The notes under the pieces were generated by a model. The model was given only the letters and a program-made list of their open reading frames with translations, was not told where the DNA came from and did no database searches. A stretch of 64,000 nucleotides of DNA from a virus, in IMG/VR virus record IMGVR_UViG_3300027770_001980, positions 62,001 to 126,000 of that record; one strand, given 5' to 3'. Below, piece by piece: positions 55,201 through 62,071 of the stretch; positions within the stretch are counted from its first letter, which is position 1, and each line of letters starts with the position of its first letter. The position numbers were made by a program, and so were the translations under genes.

Positions 55201-58176
55201 GGCGGTTGGAATTAATACAAGTGATTCACCATACCCGCCACTAAACAATATAGATGATTCGCTGGCAGGAATATCAATATCCATTTCTCCTTTATAATTC
55301 CAAGTAAATGGATTTCCTTCGTTAAATGTATTATTGGTTACAGCATCAATACTGTATGCGCCTGTCCAATTAATAAAATCTTTATTCAACAAATCTATCG
55401 CATCGGAAGGAAGATATTTGTCAGTTCTAAATGCTCCAGGGACAACATGCGTTACATCAAATACCGATGAATCATATTTGACCTTGATATTGTTATAAAT
55501 TCTTTTCTCATATTCAAGAATAATAGCATCTCTAAAATCACCATACGATTTTATCACACTGCCGTCATGACCAACAATAAATGTTACAGGATCTCCTACA
55601 TAAGAAGTATCACTATACATCATTGGCTCATATGCAGGATATAATCCTAATTTAGTCGGTGTTGCTGGTATGAAACATCCAAGTGTGTTATGATAGTAAT
55701 GTATTGCAATAGTATCGCCTGTAGTAAGTGGTACATCTGGGTCAATTAATATGCGCTGATCTATCGAATTGATATAATAATCTTTATCTAATAGTAATTG
55801 TACATTATTATGATAGACCAGAATAGATTGAAAACTTAACTTGGTTATATCAAACTCTGTGCCTATAGGAAATATATCATATACATTTGTGATTGTGTAT
55901 TCTCTTATGATCCTATCGTATCCATAACCTAACATATCAGATCTATAATAAGGGGATCTAGAATCCTTACTGACATTCATTTCAATCAAGGCCATGTCAA
56001 GTGCATCTACAGCAGGTATACTACCATCAATATTAGAGATAACCCTAATAAGATTCATTTTAAATTGATTGTATTGATCAGATGCTAACCGTATAGCATC
56101 AACTACATTATGTTCTTTCTTTCCAAGGAATGTTTGAGCAAATGCAATAGGATTTCGATTAATAATTAATCTGGTTCCATACTTGGTGTAATCATCCAAA
56201 TCTCTTAAATTGCCGGTTCCTGGAAAATTTCCAACAAAATTGGAATTCTTTTCAACCATAGACTTTAAATGATCTTCAAGTTCACTTAGGGTCATATGTG
56301 TTATAGGACCGTTTAATGGATTGTTGGTAAGGCTTAATGGTGTTTTATAAAACCCATTGCTATTAGGCTTGGTATCAGATGTTATTTCTAATGTAACAGT
56401 ATCATTAACCGTTAATGGTTGGTTAAAATTCACAGTTAATGTAGATGTATTAACTGTTGATATCCTAAATTTATCATTAACAAGTGCTGTAACTGATATA
56501 GTATTTGCTCGGTTAAATGATCTAATTGTTAATGTAGATGTACTCTCATTAACCGTTTGAATTTCAACCACAGGTATTTTATAATCCTCAGCAGTTGTCC
56601 ATAAATTGACTGGAACACTACCCGTTTCATCATTTATCTTGATATATGTAATTCCGGTAGTACTGGTAGTAGTTACATTATTAGAATTAGTAGTTGCTAA
56701 AATGTCTGTCATGAAATAGTTTTTAAAGACAAAACTTCCAATGCCAACACTATTTTGATACTTTACAGAAAATCCTAAAACATTATCATATACTGTACCA
56801 ATTTCATATCCAAATATCTTAGAGCCGATAAGATCGGTATTATAATAATTTTTATCACTATAGCTGTTCAGATCTTCGTCAAACAAATCAAACAGAGGTG
56901 CTTGATTTAGAGTAGTATGCTGCTGAGACTTTTCCCATTTATAAGTAAGGTCGCTCTGAACTTTATAGTTCCAGCTGGTACCGGAATTATTATTTCCAAA
57001 ATTAACCTCAACTGATTCAAACTCTGAAGAGGTGTGTACTAATTCTAAATGAAGAGTTGGGCTATTGGTTGTGGTATCAAAATATACACTATATACATTT
57101 CCTCTAACAGAAAGATCTTGAGCAGCATTAAATACTACCCGTTGACCTTTCTCCAGCAATACTCCATCAATATAATAACCGACTGTTCCATCAACTTCGA
57201 CTAATGGATTTGTTGTAACTGTATCCAGAAGATCGATGTTTTTAATTCCAGTAACACCAAAGTTATATAATTGTAAATTAGGTTTAAATTCTACAATTGG
57301 TCGTTTGGCTCGTGAATCTAACGGATATATTACCGATGCTTCATTATTAATTTCAGCGGCGAGACGAATTATCTCTCCGTGAAACCATCTGTTATATCTT
57401 GTCCAAGGATTTAAATCACGGCTTGAACGATTGATTGTTACATACTCCGGAGTTACTGGTAATCTACCATTGCCATCAAATGGATACGCATCAAATAAAT
57501 CGCCATCAAATGTTTCATTATATACTAATGCCACTGATTCGTTTACAACTAAATTATCCGCAAGAATTAGATATATACTTTTTCCAACACCTTCAACATA
57601 ATATTCTTTATCTTGATATGTAGTATCAGTGACTTGTAGAGAAAATTTAATTTTCATGCCGTTGGATAAATCGTACCCATTAGGCATATTATATGATGCC
57701 ATACCAATAATTTCATTTTCTACATCAACTGCGGCATCGATGATAACAGTATCAGGTCCGTTGGGTAACCAATAATATTGTGTATAGTTTATTAGTTTAT
57801 CCCAATCTATATATGGATCATAGGAATAGAATTTTGTTCTGAAAAGTCTGTCAATGTCACCAACTTTACCACCTTGTATACTAATCTCATTAATGATATC
57901 ATCAAATGCTACAACATCTGTGATGCTTCCTGCAGAATCTTTAAAGACTAATGCAGGGTCTAAAGAATAATTTGTTCTTAGAGATGAGTCTTCTGGAAGA
58001 TAATAATCTTTAGTAGAATCATAATTAGGAGTTGTTTTTGAACCTATGAACCCGTCAATGCGTTCAATCTCTGGTGTTTGGATTAATGGATCAAACGTTG
58101 ATGATAGAAATTTTGAATTTTTATCTGACTGAAGGTTATCCGGTAGAAATTTAACTGATTTTTTATTTGATGCCAT
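43267..58176 (-). CDS. 4969-aa giant baseplate/tail-fibre protein with LamG-like domains
   Basis: One open frame of almost 15 kb, at the T4 gene 7 position (after gp6). The N-terminus KFLPDNLQSDKNSKFLSSTFDPLIQTPEIERIDGFIG resembles the largest baseplate-associated proteins of aquatic T4-like phages, with YDPYIDWDKLINYTQYYWLPNGPD. Around residues 980-1180 and 1200-1400 lie two similar LamG/concanavalin-like domains (LNFGTGDFTIEA...VVKGIAVY). About 2440-2880 is an FG-GAP/propeller-like region (GTAIYASDDDNTVLISSPG). Glycine-rich GSGYTSTPTITISGGG repeats lie near 3270-3350 and 3650-3720. The C-terminus (about 4500-4969) is a beta-spike with VYANGVMLRSGFEY repeats. LamG and propeller domains suggest glycan binding. 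There is no protease or hydrolase motif. Confidence 0.8.
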   Translation of the reverse strand: MASNKKSVKFLPDNLQSDKNSKFLSSTFDPLIQTPEIERIDGFIGSKTTPNYDSTKDYYLPEDSSLRTNYSLDPALVFKDSAGSITDVVAFDDIINEISIQGGKVGDIDRLFRTKFYSYDPYIDWDKLINYTQYYWLPNGPDTVIIDAAVDVENEIIGMASYNMPNGYDLSNGMKIKFSLQVTDTTYQDKEYYVEGVGKSIYLILADNLVVNESVALVYNETFDGDLFDAYPFDGNGRLPVTPEYVTINRSSRDLNPWTRYNRWFHGEIIRLAAEINNEASVIYPLDSRAKRPIVEFKPNLQLYNFGVTGIKNIDLLDTVTTNPLVEVDGTVGYYIDGVLLEKGQRVVFNAAQDLSVRGNVYSVYFDTTTNSPTLHLELVHTSSEFESVEVNFGNNNSGTSWNYKVQSDLTYKWEKSQQHTTLNQAPLFDLFDEDLNSYSDKNYYNTDLIGSKIFGYEIGTVYDNVLGFSVKYQNSVGIGSFVFKNYFMTDILATTNSNNVTTTSTTGITYIKINDETGSVPVNLWTTAEDYKIPVVEIQTVNESTSTLTIRSFNRANTISVTALVNDKFRISTVNTSTLTVNFNQPLTVNDTVTLEITSDTKPNSNGFYKTPLSLTNNPLNGPITHMTLSELEDHLKSMVEKNSNFVGNFPGTGNLRDLDDYTKYGTRLIINRNPIAFAQTFLGKKEHNVVDAIRLASDQYNQFKMNLIRVISNIDGSIPAVDALDMALIEMNVSKDSRSPYYRSDMLGYGYDRIIREYTITNVYDIFPIGTEFDITKLSFQSILVYHNNVQLLLDKDYYINSIDQRILIDPDVPLTTGDTIAIHYYHNTLGCFIPATPTKLGLYPAYEPMMYSDTSYVGDPVTFIVGHDGSVIKSYGDFRDAIILEYEKRIYNNIKVKYDSSVFDVTHVVPGAFRTDKYLPSDAIDLLNKDFINWTGAYSIDAVTNNTFNEGNPFTWNYKGEMDIDIPASESSILFSGGYGESLVLIPTATTSSTELNFGTGDFTIEAKIYVYTSNIPGYRCIIGSPVFDGLVFGIGGATGNTLFYVNGLTVHTTNETAIQDNKWYHVALSRHGSMVQIFLDGILVGYSIDDSSLSLSGDNDQTWIGDTAWGANFWGRIKDVRVVKGIALYIDDFSVPTNPLAITQKSNENGFPSAAITNAANTVLLTLQDNQFVDNSDYDHIVFPYPLGGYISPFVSPEGDDRNSSIYLDGSSYLTIPSTSALNFGTGDFTIEAWVYIYTAEIPGVRVIIGSVFNTGGLEFGLGYYNGAEEEFIDPSNVIWHVDVDIQNETWYHAAMVRSGSIIGLFMDGTLVATANKPESMSLCANGSKAIIGSLVESTSAGFGNFWGYMSNLRVVKGIAVYTQDFTPPKYKFTAVQAENENGFPSAAINDPYATVLLVLQDRTLVDNSIYSHTVTPIGNPVISLDNIPFGTAPVKLSGEYVTGYWRGIYKYFYDTDRPHTHPWEILGYSVKPLWWDDYYSWIDLDKRAALISAIINGYTNEPYLDPVVDIDHARPSFSSYIPVDRYGNLLTPTLDTLLGDLDKQSNWKFGDYSPAETAWRRSSYWPFALNALAALLNPTEYTTSMYDTSRTQLNILKQLTYLQDDLYLSPKKLLVEGDVQTSGFGVYVVEKGLQKDSNYINSLKEDLTYLNFNLFHKLGGFASKDKLQILIDSVDPLSQAQGALLPPEDYTLLLNVSNPIVSASISGVILQKYEGKFIIKGYDKFNSYFEILKPILQGTSGALTVGGKSETFTEWNNTVNNSNNGLLEDALTSTESNNSRYYKQGQLLRYNGRFYRVKVGHTAQSTFDTTLFYQLPSLPSKGGATVELSSRFESTVTRVPYGSSYSTVQEVYDVLVGYGARLEQQGFIFDEFNPELNEIMDWRYTAKEFLYWSTQNWADGHLITLSPFADYLKYSFPDSVVDDISNGKYEYSLLKADGKSFPSDKFRLSREDGVCIISTIDTYEGIFFAKLNSVQKEHGMVFNNHTIFNDTIYDIETGYKQRRMKISGFRTKGWNGDLSSPGFVYDKVSITDWKSYHTYLPGDLVRYNSAYYESNQKIRNDATFDFAKWDKLNSKPESNLLPNFDYTINQFEDFYSLDIDNFDSTQQQLAQHLIGYTPRTYLNNIFTNPVSQYKFYQGFIKEKGTKNAIDKLSKAGKFTRNGEISFKEDWAFRVGEYGGFSSYNEIEFVLVEGISTENPYVTKLIDTIPSSSNPLINYVLSSSLLLKPSNYITTSTFNLYNGTYSDTNMELPIAGYVRQDDVTVTAYNKNSLLDIANNSLIQEGNTVWLGFLENGGWTVYRYSKQPAKVAGVYVSSPGADITFTTDINHNLSIGDIISIVRFNVQVDGIYIVKDIPRLDQITVASVLTTITDAALLSYGALFKFEEARYSNSAKLAGIRDVLRVRYDEKIWIDSGEDGKWKVYEKLNNYQKVANSFDTVKQPLGQKLGTAIYASDDDNTVLISSPGTTSTWVFTKNNITGILSKQFEYTLNDSIHTYCTMDTSCEFGYSLTYDYNKGFYITGAPAASSVRGPNSPTGVVTTSSGTGNVRGYTSEGLVKIGSRRTVGTGTNKVILSQASTEAVLLNPYPTNNSRFGHSVYVASKASTSTVLLVGTPGPSNTTGKVYAYFIDNNLSISISAHSHGITLSPHGSLSNGSQFGYKISGDKVGNIFAVSAPYHVINTSTIGVVQLFNKDLDWIQTISSPFGTSAVFGEEVTVSPDGTFIFISSVNSKSPDESYGKVAVYKFNGTIATLYQIIGNPVNSYNLKFGFTISISEDNKILAISSLGINNANISRFDFDQKSGETTFDGGTTQFIDTIPDSGVVYIYNNLEGYFIPADELSDSSILTSSKYGSSIAVTNDRILIGAPSTAISGDDDSTVYQFDKIDKTINSWNLSREQEDLVDISTIKKISTIDLQTEEVIDYLEIIDPVKGKIAGIAEQELKYRSAFDPAVYSIGLANNIVDSTTSWIDDHVGELWWDLSTVKYMWYEQGDDLFRKNNWSRTFPGSTIDVYEWVKSDLMPSEWAAKADSNDGLTKGISGQPKYPANSSISVKQVFNKVTNSFENVYYFWVKNKVTVPSVKNRRISSYQVSRLIADPLSNGLKFAEILSADSVAFANIQPSLVGERISVNIAIDRIDNDIPRHTEWLLIAEGDDKASPTPFLEKKLFDSLLGHDFLGNNVPDLSLTSRNRYGIGIRPQQTLFKDRLIALRNIVDFANSVLIKNLILEKYFSFDNLNEKEPIPNILDGEYDEIVSDINSLDSVDTNLLQRAFLECNIENGKIVSVSILNGGFAYMLAPSVTVLADQSGAKLVTTINSDGKVVDVSIENPGSGFTSAPVLVVRPHTVIVSYNADYGGRWTKHAFNYNNDVDNNWTRIKNQTYNTPLYWNKADWASDTFNKFKDYSYVIASASSLSLLYEANVGDYVKINNIGDGYYAILEKISSDKVGNFAPEFDIVYRENGTIQISESLWNYKDSRYSYDVATLDETLYDQIPDLEVFYILTALKKDIFINDLKVNWNLLFFTAVRYALTEQKLLDWTFKTSFIDITNTIGSLDQRPVYKLDNENYFEEYVKEVKPYHSHIRSYKSRYTYLDDQFTASSIDFDMPSFYNTLTQSYEIVTVDNDKINETPWKYWKDNYQYIIGSVRVGNKGVGYTQRPTVTINGGNGSGATAEAYIRAGSIYQILVTDPGSGYTSTPTITISGGGPNVTTSATAVAVFDESPIRKNKIGLRFNRTTSLPSMIVETVSDTFICSGNENKYVLSWLADTDKLNIIPLLDGRLVLSSDYTIEYYAITDSGYTKKYSRFVFLNYVPNRDQEFKITYNKSFNLYNAVDMIEKFHTGTFALSSLMSGIEYPGSVVQGLPFNYSPAWDTVSGYGQYDTDTAWSDIIGDYVATKLIRSITPDSSVLYLDTVDGIVTGSEITILNSSDKRIRDTTVVVSIDEIEKSVTISKPTYDIGYAKSTSTNTGTNITFKTREEFNGAIVIGDRITISGIDDAGFNGIYTVRSVIDTDKFIVTATTVLSTVTSYPSSTATLIISSVLKNVTTGTSLLDNIKETFVTDTSTYFFEILILFKEVSKIEIRKNNEGTFMPIGDPVNGPIPAQEYWWPMENVNGNIIIEFYNLTDPSYYMDIKLYSDPIVEFWKTDYLPTVFYTDATSREISSTFEVNPVDYTIDGDAFLNIQNGYAPEECVAGTVLDTLGINVYTKASNSYAMVYSGSFPISNTVSYNYYTLTMPIDGSAFVTVHFNGSIFDRVADGNSFTGLNQYYMEGNTIYCNIQSVTGRAGYTIITVGGDYSVLDHKMVTATGPSATVESLASINDVRSAYVLVDGQEISEVATSSQYGYMIEQVSPTNKRACVKVYLLPDTGYSHTIQAWFFESEYTKFNRIHEEVFTPGNGENYLAQISNPLIASSLGFGNSPWNVLIINGNNYLDFDLTTDWKIYKNGNYYSIESIDTVTYSPWIVIYPSDPALYFNVVEYITFYLPAPQSVFTMSIAPGTAEPVSEQVIVELGTTTVTRLRPPSTSYYQIQRNQRTFKIDNKHNRDPDSYITDTVFVYANGVMLRSGFEYSFNSANNTITIVDGLLRNGDVVAIVGLIDGEYDFTIEGDTLIFANAIENNNIRVLSFTDHDNMMIRTEEFDGTPLRRFTLSLPALNDNYVWVYVNGVPLTARFDYEILEDSKTIKISNDISVGTGDTVIITTINPLNYGSQILGFRMFEDMSGTLDFHRLSEFYSTTLSESFDDTSTEIHVVDPTGLYSPDPLTNDPGVVLIDGERIEYFRKDGNVLRQLRRSTMGTGATSYSDVGTKVIDQSRLQILPYSSETTLVQTTSTTATTYIISTVTNSIIGDGIVLTSGINAVDQVTVYYGGRQLRKSSLVYHDTSISYDPSDTSLVTLPPEFTINTSTRTLVLNISDTNGINTDITIVQKKGSIWSGTKQVSLINSTATQAIFMREKEAVLPDRYYYGG

Positions 58177-58177
58177 G

Positions 58178-61100
58178 TTAATTTCCGGTGGTTGTTATAA
58201 TTGAGGATGAAGATTTCAATTGCGATGCGGTGATAGAATCAATAATTTCAATATCAGATATCTTCGCACCACTGATAAACAATTCATTTGAAAGACATGC
58301 TACCTCATATAGACTTCCAAATCCATTATTGGCCACTGGAACAATAATTAAATTCAATATATAAGGTGTAAGATTATTCATAATATAAGTTGACAATTCA
58401 CTAAAGTGAAAACTCTGGCCAAACTCCCAATTTTCTAATGCAAAAAACTCATTAATGGACTGTAGTATTTGTGTTTTCAAATCGTTATCTGTGGTAATCT
58501 TTTCTGGATTTTTAACTGCTTTAAACTTAGCCTGAAGATTAACATCGGCACCTGAACCAAATAATAATTTATATGCTACTGGATGAAAAACTATTTCATC
58601 ACTGATAGATTTTATATTGTTTAGATTAGGAAGATAGTTTTGTCCTAACCCTTGACTTGTTGGTAACAATGGCTCCTTAGAACCGTTACCGCTCAACCAA
58701 CTTCTATAATCGTTGTCATATGAATTAGTTAAAACATATATATCAATAATATTTGACTTACCCGGGTCTAATCTTCTTTCATGCCCACTATTATGTTGGT
58801 ATTGGAATTTTATATTTGACCGACCGGATCTTCCAAAATATTGATCTGTATAAACTAATGAAGAAGTAAGTGAAGACCAATACTTGACAATATTTAACAA
58901 TGGATCATAGAAATAAAATAAATCGCCATTATTAACTGTATTACTATCTTTATATACCAAGAAGTCGGCTTCGGTTTGTAAAGGAATTATTTCAGTATAA
59001 GTTAATGAATAACTTGCTTTGTCAGAAGATTTTTCAAAATATACAAATTGAGATTCTGCAATAGCATTAAATGCATCCGGGTCAGATATTTGTCCGGTGT
59101 TGGTAGCATCGTAGAAACTAACCTTGATTTTTTTAGGCTCAACATATCCATCATATTCAATCACAGGACCATCAATTTGCCAAAGATAATCGTGTCCTAA
59201 ACCAACAACACTATTAGTAGATGTAGAATTTACAGAAAGAACAGTAATCTTATCTTTAATGACAGAGTTGGTGGTGAAGTCAAAATTTATAGTTGATTCA
59301 TCATTAAAGAATGCTGTCTGTTCTTCGCTTTCAAAGAAGTAATATAATGTTCTATATCGAACTTCATAATTTTTACCTGTCCATACAAATGCAACTAACC
59401 AGCTGGAATCCTTTCCTTGATCGATTGCATTAAATTGATTGGTTAGACTAAATGGATCCAATAAATTTAAATTCGAATTTAATATAAATTGCCAATCTCT
59501 GGTGACTTTATCAATAGTCAATCCAAAATTCCTTCTGTTCATACAGATATTGGTTATCTCGTTTTCAATTGAATAACTTAAGATACTATTATATTTGTAA
59601 ATAACTTCACTTGGTATTGCGCCTTGTGGTACCACTATTGAAAAAATCACAGGACCTGTACCGTCTGAAAGATTACCAACACCGTAATTAGATCCATCTC
59701 CGATTATTTGTTTAATTGTAGCCCATATATATGGACGGCCACCTGTTGGAATAACTCCAGAGTTTGGTAGTGTTTTTAATTTATTTTTCTGATCAAAGTA
59801 TTTTCCAGATGGTGGTAAAAACTTTATAATAGATCCGTTTACCAAATACATCAATACAGATTGAGAATATGTTCCTATTGGAAGAGGAATACCCAACTGA
59901 CTGAAGTATCCTCTACTTTCTTCAGAAATAACATTTGTTTGATTCCATGACAATCCAAAAGAAGATAAAGATATTCTAGGATAGTTTTCAAGATAGAAAG
60001 ATCTCAACGCAGTTAAAGAGATAATAGGGTCTAATTGATTTTTAATAACTGCAAGGACTTGATTCCTACTTGAGAATTCAAATTCAAATTTGCTGATATT
60101 TTCTTCTTTGTACAATATCCCATCATCTGCAAATATGTTTGTCTTGCTGTATTGTCCGCTGATATCGCTTAAATCAAAATACTTACTAAGTCCGCTGGTT
60201 ACCCTGGCGATGCTTTTTATCTTCAATATATCGGCACCGGCATTCAAAGGTGCGATATTATAATCTTCACCTGTAACCATTCTATTTTGTGTGTAATAGG
60301 TTTGAGGTGCTTTGGTCTGTATACTAAGATTAGATTCAGGGCCTGCACTATTGTTAACAGTATATTCAAGACTTAATGTAAGTTTCAATACATGATTTTG
60401 CCCTGAGGAATTTAGATAAGGAATATTAACTTGTATTCCACTCATTTGCTCGGGTTTGATAACGTAATTCAAACCATTACTTTGTCTGTAGAAAAATCTA
60501 AAATCACCTTTTGGAAGATCTCCAAACACACCGTCGGCAAAATTTAAATCAATTTGATCTTGATCACGTGTACTGACAGAATATAATGATCTTATGTTTT
60601 GATTGATACTATTGTATATAACATTATTTCCTACCAATGATGCTACCTGTGTCCATAGGGTTGAAAAATTACCATTCTTGTCTAATTGCCATAACCATAC
60701 ATCTGTATCATTGATGTTAGGTGTATTGACTCCTATTATTTCATTAGGAACTGGAGTGTCTACACTAAATCTGGAGACCGATAAAGTTCCTTGTTTAAAG
60801 TGTGCAAAAAATCCGGTATTAGCACTGCCGCTTCCTTGATTATCATTTTTATACATTAAACTGAAGAAATTTCCAGGACTTGGGGCCTCTTCGTATATAA
60901 CAGTGTTTCCTGCAAATGTTGAAGGTACTATTTCAAAACTCATCGGTGTACCATTGATATTTTTACTAAAATTAAAAATAGGAACATCAGCATTAGAACT
61001 ATGTATTCTATATTGTTCTGTAATGATAGAATCAATACTATCACGAGACTCAGGATTACCAAAATTAGTAATCATGGCAGAATTCATTATATTAATAAAT

Positions 61101-61561
61101 TGCTGATACCAATCTGTATTTGTTGGATCATTCCATCCTATTACAGTATTTGAAAGATTAGTACCATTGGAATCAAAAACGCTATCGGAAGTTGCAACTG
61201 CTGTGAGCTTTAGAAACCCATTGGCAGGAACATTTCTTTTTGGATTGTAACTGATTAATTGTGCAAGTCTTAATATACTATCCCGACGTTGTGCAGTTTC
61301 TAAAAAGTTTTCACGTGCATTTAAATCTATACGGAAACTTAGATTTTGACCCAAGTATGCGATAACATCAATTAAGGCAATGAATTCACTGCTATCAATA
61401 TAATCGTTAAATTCTTCAGGGTATTTTTCCCTAATGTAGGTAATCATTGTACGACGAAGAGTTTCAAAGTCGTAGCTCTTGAAGTCGGCATTCTTAAAAG
61501 ATTGATATACTTTTTTCCAATCTTCGCCAACCAGTAATTTTGTGTTTGTTGATGGTATCAT
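58178..61561 (-). CDS. 6: Baseplate wedge protein, T4 gp6-like (J-like)
   Basis: A protein of 1127 residues, larger than T4 gp6 (660) and in line with the long versions I associate with aquatic T4-like phages. The N-terminus (DWKKVYQSFKNADFKSYDFETLRRTMITYIREKYPEEFNDYIDSSEFIALIDVIAYLGQNLSFRIDLNARENFLETAQRRDSILRLAQLISY) is the characteristic gp6/baseplate-J start. The middle is beta-rich; the C-terminus contains ALENWEFGQSFHFSELSTYIMN, the usual closing region. It forms the inner wedge ring of the contractile-tail baseplate. The order gp25-gp6-giant supports this. Confidence 0.9.
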   Translation of the reverse strand: MIPSTNTKLLVGEDWKKVYQSFKNADFKSYDFETLRRTMITYIREKYPEEFNDYIDSSEFIALIDVIAYLGQNLSFRIDLNARENFLETAQRRDSILRLAQLISYNPKRNVPANGFLKLTAVATSDSVFDSNGTNLSNTVIGWNDPTNTDWYQQFINIMNSAMITNFGNPESRDSIDSIITEQYRIHSSNADVPIFNFSKNINGTPMSFEIVPSTFAGNTVIYEEAPSPGNFFSLMYKNDNQGSGSANTGFFAHFKQGTLSVSRFSVDTPVPNEIIGVNTPNINDTDVWLWQLDKNGNFSTLWTQVASLVGNNVIYNSINQNIRSLYSVSTRDQDQIDLNFADGVFGDLPKGDFRFFYRQSNGLNYVIKPEQMSGIQVNIPYLNSSGQNHVLKLTLSLEYTVNNSAGPESNLSIQTKAPQTYYTQNRMVTGEDYNIAPLNAGADILKIKSIARVTSGLSKYFDLSDISGQYSKTNIFADDGILYKEENISKFEFEFSSRNQVLAVIKNQLDPIISLTALRSFYLENYPRISLSSFGLSWNQTNVISEESRGYFSQLGIPLPIGTYSQSVLMYLVNGSIIKFLPPSGKYFDQKNKLKTLPNSGVIPTGGRPYIWATIKQIIGDGSNYGVGNLSDGTGPVIFSIVVPQGAIPSEVIYKYNSILSYSIENEITNICMNRRNFGLTIDKVTRDWQFILNSNLNLLDPFSLTNQFNAIDQGKDSSWLVAFVWTGKNYEVRYRTLYYFFESEEQTAFFNDESTINFDFTTNSVIKDKITVLSVNSTSTNSVVGLGHDYLWQIDGPVIEYDGYVEPKKIKVSFYDATNTGQISDPDAFNAIAESQFVYFEKSSDKASYSLTYTEIIPLQTEADFLVYKDSNTVNNGDLFYFYDPLLNIVKYWSSLTSSLVYTDQYFGRSGRSNIKFQYQHNSGHERRLDPGKSNIIDIYVLTNSYDNDYRSWLSGNGSKEPLLPTSQGLGQNYLPNLNNIKSISDEIVFHPVAYKLLFGSGADVNLQAKFKAVKNPEKITTDNDLKTQILQSINEFFALENWEFGQSFHFSELSTYIMNNLTPYILNLIIVPVANNGFGSLYEVACLSNELFISGAKISDIEIIDSITASQLKSSSSIITTTGN

Positions 61562-61575
61562 AATATTCTATACCG

Positions 61576-61583
61576 TATTTATT
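61576..61583 (-). promoter_or_regulatory. Putative late promoter (AATAAATA) for gp6
   Basis: On the minus strand AATAAATA lies 15 bases before the gp6 ATG (61561). The leader would be about 9 bases and has no Shine-Dalgarno sequence. Confidence 0.4.
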
Positions 61584-61603
61584 GTGCAGATTAAGTAGGT
61601 ATA

Positions 61604-62041
61604 TTATTGTACACTCAATCCAATTTCTTGATTAAATGATAATCTAAGTTGAGAAGTTTGATTAGTATTTTTCATTGCCAACGTAATTTCAATTAAGTAT
61701 CCTTGGGGATATTCATTGATTAAAATCTGTAATGGATGAACCCTGGGGTCTGACTTACATATAGCTGTTATATCTTTTGAAATAATTTCTCTCACCTTAG
61801 GTGTTAATGGTTCCATTAATAGATCCCATATAACACATCCAAATGAAGGATTCATCACACGCTGGCCCTTACGAGTATTAAAATGATTAATAATGTCTTG
61901 TTTAACCAAATCAAAATCATATAGTTTAGATGATCTATTAGCAGGATTCAAGGTACTGAAACCTTTATAATATTGGAATAAAGTATCAGGATGTTGTTCG
62001 CTATAGCTAACAGGATTTAGTTCGATGTTTTTGTAAGGCAT
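61604..62041 (-). CDS. 25: Baseplate wedge protein gp25 (GPW/gp25 family)
   Basis: A protein of 145 residues, near T4 gp25 (132). The family core DLVKQDIINHFNTRKGQRVMNPSFGCVIWDLLMEPLTPKVREIISKDITAICKSDPRV matches GPW_gp25 (F.T..G.R...P.FG..IWDLL.EPL). It bridges gp6 and the tail sheath/tube at the baseplate centre and belongs to the contractile-injection core. It lies between gp6 (downstream on the minus strand) and the gp5-like hub (upstream). Confidence 0.92.
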   Translation of the reverse strand: MPYKNIELNPVSYSEQHPDTLFQYYKGFSTLNPANRSSKLYDFDLVKQDIINHFNTRKGQRVMNPSFGCVIWDLLMEPLTPKVREIISKDITAICKSDPRVHPLQILINEYPQGYLIEITLAMKNTNQTSQLRLSFNQEIGLSVQ

Positions 62042-62045
62042 ATTA

Positions 62046-62053
62046 TATTTATT
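62046..62053 (-). promoter_or_regulatory. Putative late promoter (AATAAATA) for gp25
   Basis: AATAAATA ends only 5 bases before the ATG at 62041. If it is a T4-type promoter, transcription would start at the first codon, so the mRNA would lack any leader. Confidence 0.3.
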
Positions 62054-62071
62054 AGAGTAAAAAATGTCTAA

